In this document: positions 54,716 through 64,000 of the stretch, piece after piece
Layout: each line of letters starts with the position of its first letter
How positions within the stretch are numbered: the first letter of the stretch is position 1
NCBI RefSeq assembly: GCF_018130465.1
Contig: NZ_JAFCKJ010000002.1
Span: forward strand, 62,001-126,000
DNA length: 64,000 nt
Origin: Bradyrhizobium canariense
GTDB taxonomy: Bacteria > Pseudomonadota > Alphaproteobacteria > Rhizobiales > Xanthobacteraceae
Reading direction: 5' to 3'
Program-made: the position numbers and the translations under genes
The notes under the pieces: generated by a model
What the model was told of the DNA's origin: nothing
The model's database searches: none
The model's input: the letters and a program-made list of their open reading frames with translations, nothing else

Positions 54716-55540
54716 TTGACGATCGACAATGCACCTTCGTCCGCGCCGTTCGGCGCGTTCGCGCCGAACGCGGCGCAGGCCGCGATCATTCGCCTCGCGA
54801 CACAATCGGGGCTGAAGCGCGGCGCGTTCCGGCCCTGGCTGTCGCGATTGGTGAACCTGCTGCGCGGTGGTCCCGTCGACGTGCAGTACCAGGGTGCATC
54901 GTTCCGCTTCTATCACCAGGGCAGCGCGACCGAGCGCGGCGCGCTGTTCAATCCCGACTACAATCTCGACGAGCTCGACTTCCTGCGCCAGCACACCCCG
55001 GAGGCCGGTGTGTTCGTCGACATCGGCGCCAATGTCGGCACCTTTGCGCTGGTGATGGCACGACAGGTCGGGCCATCGGGAAAAGTGGTCGCGATCGAAC
55101 CTCATCCAATGACGTTTGGACGGCTCTCGTTCAACCAGGCCGCATCGAAAGTGACGCAGGTGCGCCTGGTGCAGGCCGCCGCCGGCGACAGCGACGGCGA
55201 GCTCCTGATCGAGAGCGGCGGCGGCAATCTCGGCGCCACGCATGTCGTTACCGGCACGGCCAGCAGCGAGGCCATCAAGGTGCCCTCGCTGCGGTTGACG
55301 CGCATTCTCGACGAAGCCGGCGTCGCGAAGGTGGACGCGTTGAAGATCGACGTCGAGGGCTTTGAGGACCGCGTGCTGATCGGCTTCTTCCGCGACGCGC
55401 CGCAATCACTATGGCCGCGCGCGGTGGTGATCGAGCATTTGTCACAAAAGGAATGGCGGGAAGATTGTATCGCTGACATGGTCGCGCGCGGCTTTGCCGT
55501 TGCGCGCAAGACGCGGAGCAATACGTTCCTGTCGCGCTGA
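54716..55540 (+). CDS. FkbM-family methyltransferase
   Basis: The 274-residue protein carries an AdoMet-binding Rossmann fold: VFVDIGANVGTFALVMAR, VVAIEPHPMTFGRLS, and VDALKIDVEGFEDRVLIGFF, the FkbM signature. FkbM enzymes O-methylate sugars, polyketides or lipids; in rhizobia they often modify surface glycans. The TTG at 54716 has GAGGA seven bases upstream. The frame stays open through the preceding repeat, giving a false extension ([12 protein letters not shown]), so the exact start is uncertain. Confidence 0.85.
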   Translation: MTIDNAPSSAPFGAFAPNAAQAAIIRLATQSGLKRGAFRPWLSRLVNLLRGGPVDVQYQGASFRFYHQGSATERGALFNPDYNLDELDFLRQHTPEAGVFVDIGANVGTFALVMARQVGPSGKVVAIEPHPMTFGRLSFNQAASKVTQVRLVQAAAGDSDGELLIESGGGNLGATHVVTGTASSEAIKVPSLRLTRILDEAGVAKVDALKIDVEGFEDRVLIGFFRDAPQSLWPRAVVIEHLSQKEWREDCIADMVARGFAVARKTRSNTFLSR

Positions 55541-55561
55541 CAACGAACGACGGAGGTTGCG

Positions 55562-55948
55562 ATGATCGACCATATGGGCTTCCCGGTCTCCGACTATGAG
55601 CGCGCCAAGGCGTTCTACGCCAAGGCATTGGCGCCGCTCGGCTACAGCCTGATCATGGAGGTCACGCAGGAGCAGACCGGACACGATCCGGCCGCCGGCT
55701 TCGGCGCCGACGGCAAGCCGGATTTCTGGATCGGCGGCGAGGGTGCGCTGAACAAGCCGGTGCATGTGGCGATCCTGGCGAAGGACCGCGCCACGGTGGA
55801 TGCGTTTTACAAGGCGGCGATTGCAGCGGGCGGGCGCGACAACGGGCCGCCCGGCATTCGGGCGCATTATCATCCCACCTATTACGGCGCGTTCGTGCTC
55901 GACCCCGATGGACACAACATCGAGGCCGTCTGCCACGCGCCTGAATAA
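55562..55948 (+). CDS. VOC-family (glyoxalase/dioxygenase fold) protein
   Basis: The 128-residue protein has a single vicinal-oxygen-chelate module with IDHMGFPVSDYERAKAFYAK, PVHVAILAKDRATVDAFYKA and FVLDPDGHNIEAVCH, giving His and Glu metal ligands. It resembles lactoylglutathione lyase-like proteins of unknown substrate. The gene begins 21 bases after the FkbM gene, so the two may be co-transcribed. Confidence 0.92.
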   Translation: MIDHMGFPVSDYERAKAFYAKALAPLGYSLIMEVTQEQTGHDPAAGFGADGKPDFWIGGEGALNKPVHVAILAKDRATVDAFYKAAIAAGGRDNGPPGIRAHYHPTYYGAFVLDPDGHNIEAVCHAPE

Positions 55949-56014
55949 GACGGCGACGCGAGACGGAACATCGGCGCGACATCATCGTTGTCGTTTTCCC
56001 GACAACTGATCTCG

Positions 56015-56269
56015 ATGATGCCGATGCCGATCGAACCGCCCGAGATTCCGCCGTCGACACCCGGCACGCCCACCGAGCCGCCGCCGGGGATTCCGCCGGG
56101 CAATCCGCAGCCCGAAATCGCGCCGCCGGTGCGCGAGCCCGGCTCGCCACCGCCGCCCGATGAATTGCCGGGCCGCATGCCTGAAGAGATTCCATCACGC
56201 GGGCCGAACGGACCGCTCACGCCGAATCCTGCGACGGATGCAAATCCGCCGCGGGATCATCACGCATGA
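56015..56269 (+). CDS. Small proline-rich hypothetical protein
   Basis: The 84-residue protein is about one-third proline, with motifs such as PPSTPGTPTEPPPGIPPG and PPPDELPGRMPEEIP and acidic residues between. There is no signal peptide or domain. Its ribosome site is weak, but the frame is intact and GC3-rich; similar proline-rich small proteins occur in Bradyrhizobium. It may be an unstructured protein or a chance frame; it lies just ahead of the proline-rich OmpA gene. Confidence 0.42.
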   Translation: MMPMPIEPPEIPPSTPGTPTEPPPGIPPGNPQPEIAPPVREPGSPPPPDELPGRMPEEIPSRGPNGPLTPNPATDANPPRDHHA

Positions 56270-56455
56270 AGCGACGCATCACATCCGAGGCAATTGCAAC
56301 CCGCGCCTGAATGCGCAATGAACGTCACCATAGTAAGGTGATTTGCGTGCAGAAATAAATCCGGCCGAGACCGCTTCGTCCGCCACAATCCGGCCTAACG
56401 CGTAGCTGTTCATCCCAACACTTCGTCAAAGAACCTTCCGGGGAAGTTCACCATC

Positions 56456-58618
56456 ATGACTAATTTTCGTTTCGTGCTGCTTGCCACCACGGCTCTGACC
56501 GCGATGCAATTCGCAAGCTCCGCATCGCATGCGCAAGGCGCGTCGCCGCTCGTCGTCGCCCAGGCGCCACAAGAAACCGGCCCTGACGGAAAACCGAAGC
56601 AGCCACCGAAGGGACCGCCAGCGGCCGCGCCGCCTGCGGCGCCCGCGCGCCCGGCCGCACCGCCGCCCGCAGCTGCACCACCCCATCCGCCCGCGGCGCC
56701 TCCGCCGGCTGCCGCACCGCCGCGCCCGGCAGCGCCGCCACCGCCTCCGCCGCCACCTGCGGCCCGTCCGGCACCGCCGCCGCCCCCACCGCCGCCTGCC
56801 GCCCCGAAGCCGCCTTCGCCGCCCCCGGCTGCGGCTCCGCAACAGCATGCGCCGCCTCCTGCACCGCCCGCGGCGCGCCCGGCTCCCACGCCGCCCGCCG
56901 CGGCTCCGCAGCAGCACGCGCCCACACCACCGCCGCCTGCGGCTCACCCGACGCCACCGCCGCCGCCTGCAGCGGGTCCTGCGGGACGGCCCGCGCCTGC
57001 GCCCACGGCGACACCGTCGCCGGCACCTGCGGCGCCGACGGCGAGACCGGGTGCGCCCGCTCCGGCCACGCCTGCACCTGCAACAACACCTTCACCGACA
57101 GCGACTCCTGCGCCGACCGCGACGCCGGCTCCAGGCAGCACGCCGCCGGCTGGCCGCCCCGGTACGCCGCCCCCCGGCGGACGTCCTGGTGCGCCCCCGG
57201 CTGCGGGATCACCGGCTCCAGGCGCCACCCCCGCACCGACGGCCACGCCGACCCCCGGTGGCGCTCCGACGCCGCCGCCCGGACGTCCAGGTTCGCCGCC
57301 CGCGCCCGGCGCAACCCCGGCCCCGACAACGACGCCGGCCCCCGGTGGCGCCGTGACACCGCCCCCGGGTCGCCAGGGTGGTGCGCCTCCTGCTGGCGCA
57401 CCCGCTGCTGGCGCGCCCGCTGCGGGAGCTCCGCCGACCCAGCCGCAGGCAGGTGCCCCACCCCGGCCGCCGGCTCCCCCCGCCGGCGTCGCGGCACCGG
57501 GCACCGTCCCGGGCTCGGCGGCTGCGACCCCGCCGCCCAACAGGGCGCAATACGCAGCGCCCACGGTTGCGCCGGCCTTCCGCGCCGCGCCCACGACGAC
57601 CACGCCCCTGCCGCCGCCGCCGCGTCCGCCACAGCGTGACCTGACGCCGATCGCGATCGGTGCAGGTGTCGTCGCCGGTGCCGTGATCGGCGCCACCATC
57701 GCCGACTACCGCAACCAGCGACGCGAGTCCGTCGAAGGCGGCCGCACCGTCTACACCGAGCCGGACCGCATCATCATTCGCGATCCGGGTGGGCAGACAT
57801 ACGTCCGCGGCAATGATCTCTATCGCTTCCGCTATGGCGCCCGCGACATCCGCACCGAGACTGTCGGCGCCGATACCCGCACCGTGGTGATCCGTCCCGA
57901 CGGCAGCGAGATCATTACTGTTGTCGGTCCGGACGGTCGGCTGCTGCGGCGAATCCGCAGGGACCCGGCCGGCCGCGAGCTCGTCATCATCGACAACAGC
58001 TACCGCGATCCGCGGTCGGTCGGCGGCTTCTATGTCGACGCGCCGCCTCCGGTCGTCAACATGCCCTACGATCGCTATATCGTCGACGCCCAGGAGGCGT
58101 CGCCGGACGTGATCTACGAGACGATGGTGGCGCCGCCGGTGCAACGGGTCGATCGTCGCTACACGCTCGACGAGATCCGCTACAGCCCCAATGTTCGCAT
58201 GCAAATGCCGAGCATCGACCTCAACACGATCAACTTCGAGACGGGATCGTGGACCATCCCACCGGACCAGGCGGCGAAGCTGCAGTCGATCGCCGACGGT
58301 CTCAACCGTGCGATTCAGGCCAACCCGCGCGTGGTGTTCCTGATCGAAGGTCACACCGACGCGGTCGGCAACGACGTCGACAATTTGTCATTGTCGGACC
58401 GTCGTGCGCAGTCCGCGGCCGAATTGCTGACCCAGCAATTCGGTGTGCCGTCCGAGAACCTGACGTCGCAGGGCTACGGCGAGCAGTACCTGAAGGAGCA
58501 GACGCAAGGGCCGAGCGCAATCAACCGGCGCGTCACCGTCCGCAACATCACGCCGCTGCTCAACGGTGGCCAGGCCTCGCTGCCGCCGCCCCCGCCCGGC
58601 ACCGCGCCGCCGCGCTGA
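56456..58618 (+). CDS. Large Pro/Ala-rich exported OmpA-family protein
   Basis: The 720-residue protein has a signal peptide (cleavage near SHAQG), about 350 residues of Pro/Ala/Thr/Gly low-complexity sequence (about residues 45-395, runs such as AAPPPPPPPPAARPAPP), a glycine-zipper helix IAIGAGVVAGAVIGATIADY, a charged beta-rich linker, and a C-terminal OmpA domain (about 590-705) with NFETGSW, FLIEGHTDAVG and LSLSDRRAQSAAEL for peptidoglycan binding. The proline stretch may span or thread the periplasm. A strong terminator follows. Confidence 0.93.
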   Translation: MTNFRFVLLATTALTAMQFASSASHAQGASPLVVAQAPQETGPDGKPKQPPKGPPAAAPPAAPARPAAPPPAAAPPHPPAAPPPAAAPPRPAAPPPPPPPPAARPAPPPPPPPPAAPKPPSPPPAAAPQQHAPPPAPPAARPAPTPPAAAPQQHAPTPPPPAAHPTPPPPPAAGPAGRPAPAPTATPSPAPAAPTARPGAPAPATPAPATTPSPTATPAPTATPAPGSTPPAGRPGTPPPGGRPGAPPAAGSPAPGATPAPTATPTPGGAPTPPPGRPGSPPAPGATPAPTTTPAPGGAVTPPPGRQGGAPPAGAPAAGAPAAGAPPTQPQAGAPPRPPAPPAGVAAPGTVPGSAAATPPPNRAQYAAPTVAPAFRAAPTTTTPLPPPPRPPQRDLTPIAIGAGVVAGAVIGATIADYRNQRRESVEGGRTVYTEPDRIIIRDPGGQTYVRGNDLYRFRYGARDIRTETVGADTRTVVIRPDGSEIITVVGPDGRLLRRIRRDPAGRELVIIDNSYRDPRSVGGFYVDAPPPVVNMPYDRYIVDAQEASPDVIYETMVAPPVQRVDRRYTLDEIRYSPNVRMQMPSIDLNTINFETGSWTIPPDQAAKLQSIADGLNRAIQANPRVVFLIEGHTDAVGNDVDNLSLSDRRAQSAAELLTQQFGVPSENLTSQGYGEQYLKEQTQGPSAINRRVTVRNITPLLNGGQASLPPPPPGTAPPR

Positions 58619-58634
58619 GGCGACACACAAATGC

Positions 58635-58668
58635 AAAATGGCCGGGAGCAATCCCGGCCATTTTTGTT
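58635..58668 (+). terminator. Terminator after the OmpA-family gene
   Basis: AAAATGGCCGGGA/TCCCGGCCATTTT (13 bp, GCAA loop), followed by TTGTTT, 16 bases after the stop codon. Confidence 0.93.
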
Positions 58669-58757
58669 TCGTCATTGCGAGGAGCGAAGCGACGAAGCAA
58701 TCCAGACTGTCGCTGCGGAAAGATTCTGGATTGCTTCGCTTCGCTCGCAATGACGAA
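58668..58757. repeat. Intergenic palindromic repeat, family A (copy 2)
   Basis: A perfect 14-bp inverted repeat, TTCGTCATTGCGAG (58668-58681) and CTCGCAATGACGAA (58744-58757), with inner arms GAAGCAATCCAGA and TCTGGATTGCTTC. It abuts the OmpA terminator and lies before argG. Confidence 0.94.
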
Positions 58758-58780
58758 TGAGGCAGCAATCCTCGGCATCA

Positions 58781-60133
<1,353 letters not shown>

Positions 60134-60207
60134 TCAAAGGGCTGATGTGCGGGCGGGTTGACCGCGCGATTATCAAATTTCGCGGGTCTCGGCACCCATT
60201 TAATGGC

Positions 60208-60984
60208 TCAAACTGAGGGCTCGGCACCGGTCTTGCGGCCGAACAGGCGCTGGCGCAGCCGGTAGGCGGGCATGTTCAGCCGGGTCAGGGCGGCATCGAC
60301 CGCCTCGTCCGAGAACCGGGTACGTGGCCAGCGGTAAATCAGCGCGTAGGCAAACCAGATCACGACGAAGGTGACGAGGCCGGCGATCGAGACATCGGTG
60401 AAGAAGTGGCCGCCGAAGGCCATCCGCAGCCCGCTGGTCACGAGGCCGAACACCACGGCCCCGGCATAAGCGAGCGGCCGCCACGCCGGCGGTGCCAGTG
60501 CGGCCGGCGCCAGCGTCCAGAACGCGGTCGCGCCCTCGCCCGAGAAGAACGAGCAGTTGCGCGCGCAGCCGCCGCGCGGATCCCACCACGGCACGAATTG
60601 CTGGTCGCCGGCAAACTGCGTCACCACCACGGGGCGCGGCCGACCCCAATAGGTCTTGAAGGTGAGATTGGTGAGGATGCCGGCCGACATGATGATCGTG
60701 ACCAGCAGGAACACGATCGCGCGCCCCGACACCATCAGCGGCCGATCGGGCCGGACCATCTTGACCACGAGCGCGATCAGCGGCGGCAGCACGAACGCCC
60801 AGGCGCCCCACATCGCGGCATCGCGCGCGAAGCCGGCCCAGTCGTTCAGCTTGAGCGGGAACGACTTCGTATCAGGGTCGAAGAACAGCGCGGCGAGCTT
60901 GAGATCAAGCTCGGGATAGAGGCCGAAAACGACGCCGATCACGAGCCACAGCGCCAGGGCGATGAAGAGTCCAGTCCGGTTCAT
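60208..60984 (-). CDS. PAP2-superfamily membrane phosphatase
   Basis: The 258-residue protein has about six helices with the PAP2 motifs KTYWGRPRP, SFFSGEGA and GLRMAFGGHFFTDV. The second motif has SGE rather than the usual PSGH, a variant known in LpxE-like lipid phosphatases. It may remove phosphate from lipid A, undecaprenyl pyrophosphate or phosphatidylglycerol phosphate in the periplasm; substrate not determined. It is a single gene. Confidence 0.9.
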   Translation of the reverse strand: MNRTGLFIALALWLVIGVVFGLYPELDLKLAALFFDPDTKSFPLKLNDWAGFARDAAMWGAWAFVLPPLIALVVKMVRPDRPLMVSGRAIVFLLVTIIMSAGILTNLTFKTYWGRPRPVVVTQFAGDQQFVPWWDPRGGCARNCSFFSGEGATAFWTLAPAALAPPAWRPLAYAGAVVFGLVTSGLRMAFGGHFFTDVSIAGLVTFVVIWFAYALIYRWPRTRFSDEAVDAALTRLNMPAYRLRQRLFGRKTGAEPSV

Positions 60985-61040
60985 GGCGCGCGGTTTAGCC
61001 GAGTGGGAAGGGGATGAAAACCCCGTGGCAAGTCAGAAAG

Positions 61041-61535
61041 TCACCGCGCATCCGGTCGCGAATTCGACGGCAACGGCGGGGGCGGCTTTCGCAGTGGCGG
61101 TGGATTGCGCCAGGCCCCGGCGTTGCGGCCCGCGATCAGCCAGTAGACGACACCGGCGACAATGCCGGCGCCGGTCATGATCTCCAGGTGCCGCCGCACG
61201 ATGCCTTCGAACCGCAAGGTGTCGGAGTGAAAGGGGACGAGGCCGAGATAGCAGGCGAGCCCCACGACGCCTCCGCCCACGGCATAAGCGAGCGCACTGC
61301 GGATGTAGAGCGCCTCGGTGATCGCGACGATCACCGCCGCCGGCACCAGCGCAAAGCCGGAGACGAAGATGAAGCCGAACCCGAGCAGGATATCGAACGT
61401 GCCCTGATCGACGGGACCTGCGCCGAGATCGGCGAACTCCGGAAACAACAGCGCGACCACGACGATCATGCCGCCGATGAAACAGGCGGCGAGAAAGCCG
61501 ATGAAGATGACGATGAGGCGGCCGATCAGCGACAT
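61041..61535 (-). CDS. Multi-pass inner membrane hypothetical protein
   Basis: The 164-residue protein has four helices (IGRLIVIFIGFLAACFIGG, then about 40-58, 70-90 and 112-130) and a proline/arginine-rich cytoplasmic tail with PPPLRKPPPPLP. No recognised domain, but the repeated FxSGFALVPAAVIVAITEAL pattern resembles small Bradyrhizobium membrane proteins. ATG 61535 is preceded by GGGGTGG; the open extension upstream is family A repeat. Confidence 0.7.
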   Translation of the reverse strand: MSLIGRLIVIFIGFLAACFIGGMIVVVALLFPEFADLGAGPVDQGTFDILLGFGFIFVSGFALVPAAVIVAITEALYIRSALAYAVGGGVVGLACYLGLVPFHSDTLRFEGIVRRHLEIMTGAGIVAGVVYWLIAGRNAGAWRNPPPLRKPPPPLPSNSRPDAR

Positions 61536-61550
61536 GACGCCACCCCCGCC

Positions 61551-61664
61551 GTCATTGCGAGCAACCGGGTCCGCGGGAAGCGCGGCCCGATGACAGGCTC
61601 CGCGAAGCAATCCAGTCTGCCTCTGCGGAAAGACTCTGGATTGCTTCGCTGCGCTCGCAATGAC
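61551..61664. repeat. Intergenic palindromic repeat, family A (copy 3)
   Basis: GTCATTGCGAG (61551) and CTCGCAATGAC (61654-61664) frame the element; GAAGCAATCCAG and CTGGATTGCTTCG are the inner arms. It carries about 35 extra bases (from ACCGGGTCCGCGGG) relative to copies 1 and 2. Confidence 0.92.
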
Positions 61665-61694
61665 GAGGATGCGAGAGCACGTGCGCGCATCAAC

Positions 61695-62897
61695 TCAATC
61701 CGTCATCGCCATGGCGCGCAGCGTCTGGCGCTCGCGGGCGGAAAGCTTTTCCGTCTCCGACTTCAGCTGGCCGCAGGCCGCGAGGATGTCGCGGCCGCGC
61801 GGGGTACGCACCGGCGAGGAATAGCCGGCGTTGAAGATGTATTCGGAGAATTTTTCGATCTGGTCCCAGTCCGAACATTCATAGGCCGTACCGGGCCAGG
61901 GATTGAACGGGATCAGATTGATCTTGGCGTGAACGCCCTTGAGCATCTTTACCAGCAGCTTTGCATCGTCGAGCGAATCGTTGACGCCCTTGAGCATCAC
62001 ATATTCGAAGGTGATGCGGCGCGCGTTCGAGGCGCCGGGATAATCGCGGCAGGCCTGCAGCAGCTCAGCAATCGGATATTTGCGGTTGAGGGGCACCAGC
62101 TCGTTACGCAGCTCGTCGCGCACCGCATGCAGCGAAATTGCGAGCATCACGCCGATTTCCTCGCCCGCGCGCACGATGTTCGGCACCACGCCCGAAGTCG
62201 ACAGCGTGATGCGACGGCGGGAGATGCCGATGCCTTCGTTGTCGCCGACGATGAGCAGGGCGTCGCGCACGGCGTCGAAATTGTAGAGCGGCTCGCCCAT
62301 GCCCATCATCACGATGTTGGTGACACGACGCGTGCCGTCCTCGCGATCGGCCCAATCATTCAGACGGTCCCGCGCGACCATCACCTGGCCAACGATCTCG
62401 CCGGCGGTGAGGTTGCGCACTAGGCGCTGCGTGCCGGTGTGGCAGAACGAGCAGTTCAGCGTGCAGCCGACCTGCGAAGAGACGCAAAGCGTGCCGCGAT
62501 CGGTCTCGGGGATGTAGACGCACTCGACTTCATGCGCCCGCTCGACATTGTCGCCGCTCGGCAGCCGCAGCAGCCATTTGCGGGTACCGTCGTTGGAGAT
62601 CTGCTCGGCCACGACTTCAGGCCGGTCGACGGTGAAGCGCTCGGCGAGATCGGTTCGAATGCCCTTCGAGATCGACGTCATATCGTCGAAGCTCCGGGCG
62701 CCGCGGAAATAAAGCCAATGCCACAGCTGCTGCACGCGCATCTTGCGCTGCGCGGGCGCGACGCCGATCTCGCCGAGGCAATCGGCAAGCTCGGTACGCG
62801 ACAGGCCGATCAGCGACGGCTTGGCCGGCGGCACATAGGTTTCGAGCGGAGTCTTCTCCACCAGTGTTGCGTTGTGCGGCTCGGCAGTCGGTTGCAT
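61695..62897 (-). CDS. rlmN: Dual-specificity rRNA/tRNA C2-adenosine methyltransferase RlmN
   Basis: This radical-SAM enzyme methylates A2503 of 23S rRNA and A37 of some tRNAs (400 residues). The cluster ligands lie in [11 protein letters not shown], substrate recognition in VSSQVGC, and the resolving cysteine near the C-terminus in [12 protein letters not shown]. The N-terminal helical region contains [20 protein letters not shown]. It is followed upstream by a family F repeat and the IalB gene. Confidence 0.96.
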   Translation of the reverse strand: MQPTAEPHNATLVEKTPLETYVPPAKPSLIGLSRTELADCLGEIGVAPAQRKMRVQQLWHWLYFRGARSFDDMTSISKGIRTDLAERFTVDRPEVVAEQISNDGTRKWLLRLPSGDNVERAHEVECVYIPETDRGTLCVSSQVGCTLNCSFCHTGTQRLVRNLTAGEIVGQVMVARDRLNDWADREDGTRRVTNIVMMGMGEPLYNFDAVRDALLIVGDNEGIGISRRRITLSTSGVVPNIVRAGEEIGVMLAISLHAVRDELRNELVPLNRKYPIAELLQACRDYPGASNARRITFEYVMLKGVNDSLDDAKLLVKMLKGVHAKINLIPFNPWPGTAYECSDWDQIEKFSEYIFNAGYSSPVRTPRGRDILAACGQLKSETEKLSARERQTLRAMAMTD

Positions 62898-62917
62898 TGA
62901 ATGGACCTGATTAGGTG

Positions 62918-62999
62918 GTCGTTCCGGGATGGTCCGAAGGACCGGACCCGGAACCTCGAGATTCCGGGTTCGATGCTGCGCATCGCCCCGGAATGACGG
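62918..62999. repeat. Intergenic palindromic repeat, family F (copy 2)
   Basis: GTCGTTCCGGG at the left and CCCCGGAATGACGG at the right, with inner GGAACCTCGAGATTCC. It lies between the rlmN and IalB genes. The left end is mutated relative to copy 1. Confidence 0.8.
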
Positions 63000-63079
63000 A
63001 AAAACTTGGAACCGCCCCTATATAGCAACCGGAATTGCCGATTGCGACCTTATCGACCGCAGGCTTAACGCCTGCAATC

Positions 63080-63742
63080 TTATCGCCGGCAATCCTGGGA
63101 GATCCGGTCAAGCGCCTGGGCGAGGCCCTTCAGCGAAAAGGTGTCGGTCGTCTCGGTCCCCTTGGACGAGATGCCCTTGACCACGAGATCGGCGGATTTG
63201 CGCATGGCCTCGACCATCCGCTCCTCCTCGGCCGCGTTCTTGATCCAGAGACCGTCGCCCTGCGAGTACATGGCGAAAGCGGCGCCGCCGACCTCCACCG
63301 AGGATTCAGAGCCCGGCTTCAGCGCGTAGCCGATCATGACCGAGACTTCGTTGTTGACCTTCTCCGCCGGGCGGGTGGAGACGAAGGCATAGGCAGGATC
63401 GCGCGGCCGATTCGGCGGGTTGGTCTTCGACGACGACGGCTTGGCCAGCGCGAAGCAGACCTTTTTGCCGTTGGGCGCAGCCGAATAGGCGCCCCAGGTG
63501 CCGAACTGTCCGATCAGGGTTGGCTCGGCGCCGCCCGCAACCGCCGCGGGAGGGGCGGTCGGCTTGCTCTCGGGCTTTGCAGCCGTCTTTCCAGTCGTAT
63601 TGGCCGCCGGCGCAGCCGATTTCGGCGCGGCCTCTTTCGGTGCAGTTTTGGGCGCCGGTTGCGCCGTCTGCGCCCGCGCGGAATCGGTGATTCCACAGGC
63701 CACCACGCCCGTCATCAAAGCTAAGATCAGCGCCCGCCACAT
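63080..63742 (-). CDS. Invasion-associated locus B (IalB) family protein
   Basis: The 220-residue exported protein has a signal peptide (residues 1-24, ending ARAQ), an Ala/Pro/Lys linker, and an IalB domain with FGTWGAYSAAPNGKKVCFAL, YAFVSTRPAEKVNNEVSVMI and ISQDC. Two cysteines (in KVCF and DC) likely form a disulfide. IalB proteins of Bartonella are linked to erythrocyte invasion, but the family is widespread in non-pathogenic alphaproteobacteria, where the role is unknown. It is preceded by the tail of an SDR gene on the same strand. Confidence 0.9.
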   Translation of the reverse strand: MWRALILALMTGVVACGITDSARAQTAQPAPKTAPKEAAPKSAAPAANTTGKTAAKPESKPTAPPAAVAGGAEPTLIGQFGTWGAYSAAPNGKKVCFALAKPSSSKTNPPNRPRDPAYAFVSTRPAEKVNNEVSVMIGYALKPGSESSVEVGGAAFAMYSQGDGLWIKNAAEEERMVEAMRKSADLVVKGISSKGTETTDTFSLKGLAQALDRISQDCRR

Positions 63743-63859
63743 GCTGGAGTGGTTCCCTCAATATTGTGACTGGAAGATGGCCCGGCCGCGCGTTGTCCCC
63801 GCGGCAGGGATAACCGGGAAAGTCCAATTTGGGAAGGCAGTTAGCGAAGGTCGCGGCGA

Positions 63860-64000
63860 CTAGGCCCTGGATCGCGCCGCGCGCTGCTCCGACCATTGCG
63901 CATCGGTCCAGCGCAACAAATCCTCCGCGCCGGAGCTGCGCAAATGCGCGCCACCGTCGATCACCACCATCTCGCCGTTGATATAGCCGGCACGGTCGGA
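63860..64000 (-). CDS. SDR-family oxidoreductase, C-terminal fragment
   Basis: The last 46 codons of a gene running in from beyond the window edge. GYINGEMVVIDGGAHLRSSG is the typical C-terminal end of classical and enoyl-reductase-like SDRs, followed by a 25-residue tail rich in Ala/Arg. The stop is TAG at 63860-63862. The substrate cannot be told from this fragment. Confidence 0.8.
   Translation of the reverse strand, partial: SDRAGYINGEMVVIDGGAHLRSSGAEDLLRWTDAQWSEQRAARSRA

Noticed and set aside
52397-55405. A 1002-codon antisense frame across the ABC transporter and FkbM genes
   Set aside because: Composition artefact; the plus-strand genes have full motifs.
56590-57620. Pro/Ala-coding stretch as a DNA repeat array or CRISPR
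   Set aside because: It is simply low-complexity coding sequence in frame with the OmpA-family gene; units are irregular.
60540-60560. Degenerate active site in the PAP2 protein (SGE in place of PSGH)
   Set aside because: The same variant is common in LpxE-like members, so it is not evidence of inactivity.

Overview
The window looks like a piece of core chromosome from an alphaproteobacterium, most likely Bradyrhizobium or a close relative in the Nitrobacteraceae. The reasons are the very high GC content with strong GC3 bias, the aconitase gene lying divergently beside a ccmABCDG cluster (acnA and cycVWZXY in Bradyrhizobium japonicum), the ffh-rpsP-rimM-trmD-rplS-leuC order, and typical rhizobial families (DUF2336, DUF2794, DUF1223, DUF6455, IalB). 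Genus assignment is inference from gene content and remembered synteny. No tRNA, rRNA, CRISPR array, transposase, prophage or plasmid gene was seen.

Layout. 0-5.7 kb: end of an FtsX-type ABC permease, a Bax-inhibitor-1 protein, a GNAT acetyltransferase, DUF2794 and DUF1223. 5.9-12.1 kb: acnA, divergent from ccmA-ccmB-ccmC-ccmD-ccmG for cytochrome c maturation. 12.2-18.3 kb: yciB and ftsY, an RluA-like pseudouridine synthase, a DUF2336 protein, and mtaB-dapF. 18.5-21.3 kb: an exported GyrI-like protein followed by a SIMPL protein, then a metallo-beta-lactamase-fold hydrolase. 21.3-25.6 kb: the translation and secretion operon ffh-rpsP-rimM-trmD-rplS. 25.8-30.2 kb: leuC and leuD, separated by small genes, several of them exported. 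30.3-38.6 kb: a glycosyltransferase, DUF6455, a serine hydrolase, a CoA-ester lyase, a beta carbonic anhydrase, asd, two hypothetical proteins and leuB. 38.7-46.1 kb: an MFS transporter, a Tat-exported molybdoenzyme with a cytochrome b partner, a fasciclin protein, an SDR, malonyl-CoA synthetase and a TauE/SafE permease. 46.5-50.1 kb: sdhCDAB. 50.2-58.6 kb: a hybrid histidine kinase, an SbmA/BacA-like ABC exporter, an FkbM methyltransferase, a VOC protein and a huge Pro/Ala-rich OmpA-family protein. 58.7-64 kb: argG, PAP2, a membrane protein, rlmN, IalB, and the end of an SDR gene.

The genes mostly serve central metabolism (TCA cycle through acnA and sdh; leucine, lysine/threonine and arginine synthesis), cytochrome c assembly, translation and the cell envelope. 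The most striking non-genic structure is a dense set of about twenty intergenic palindromic elements (80-165 bp, at least ten families). Some sit inside operons and contribute coding sequence, namely the RimM C-terminus and a bridging frame between ccmA and ccmB. I see no convincing, entirely new multi-gene system. The best leads are the repeat families with compensatory stem changes, the exported GyrI/SIMPL pair, the kinase with an 18-bp coding tandem repeat beside a BacA-like exporter, and an orphan terminator that may end an unannotated small RNA.
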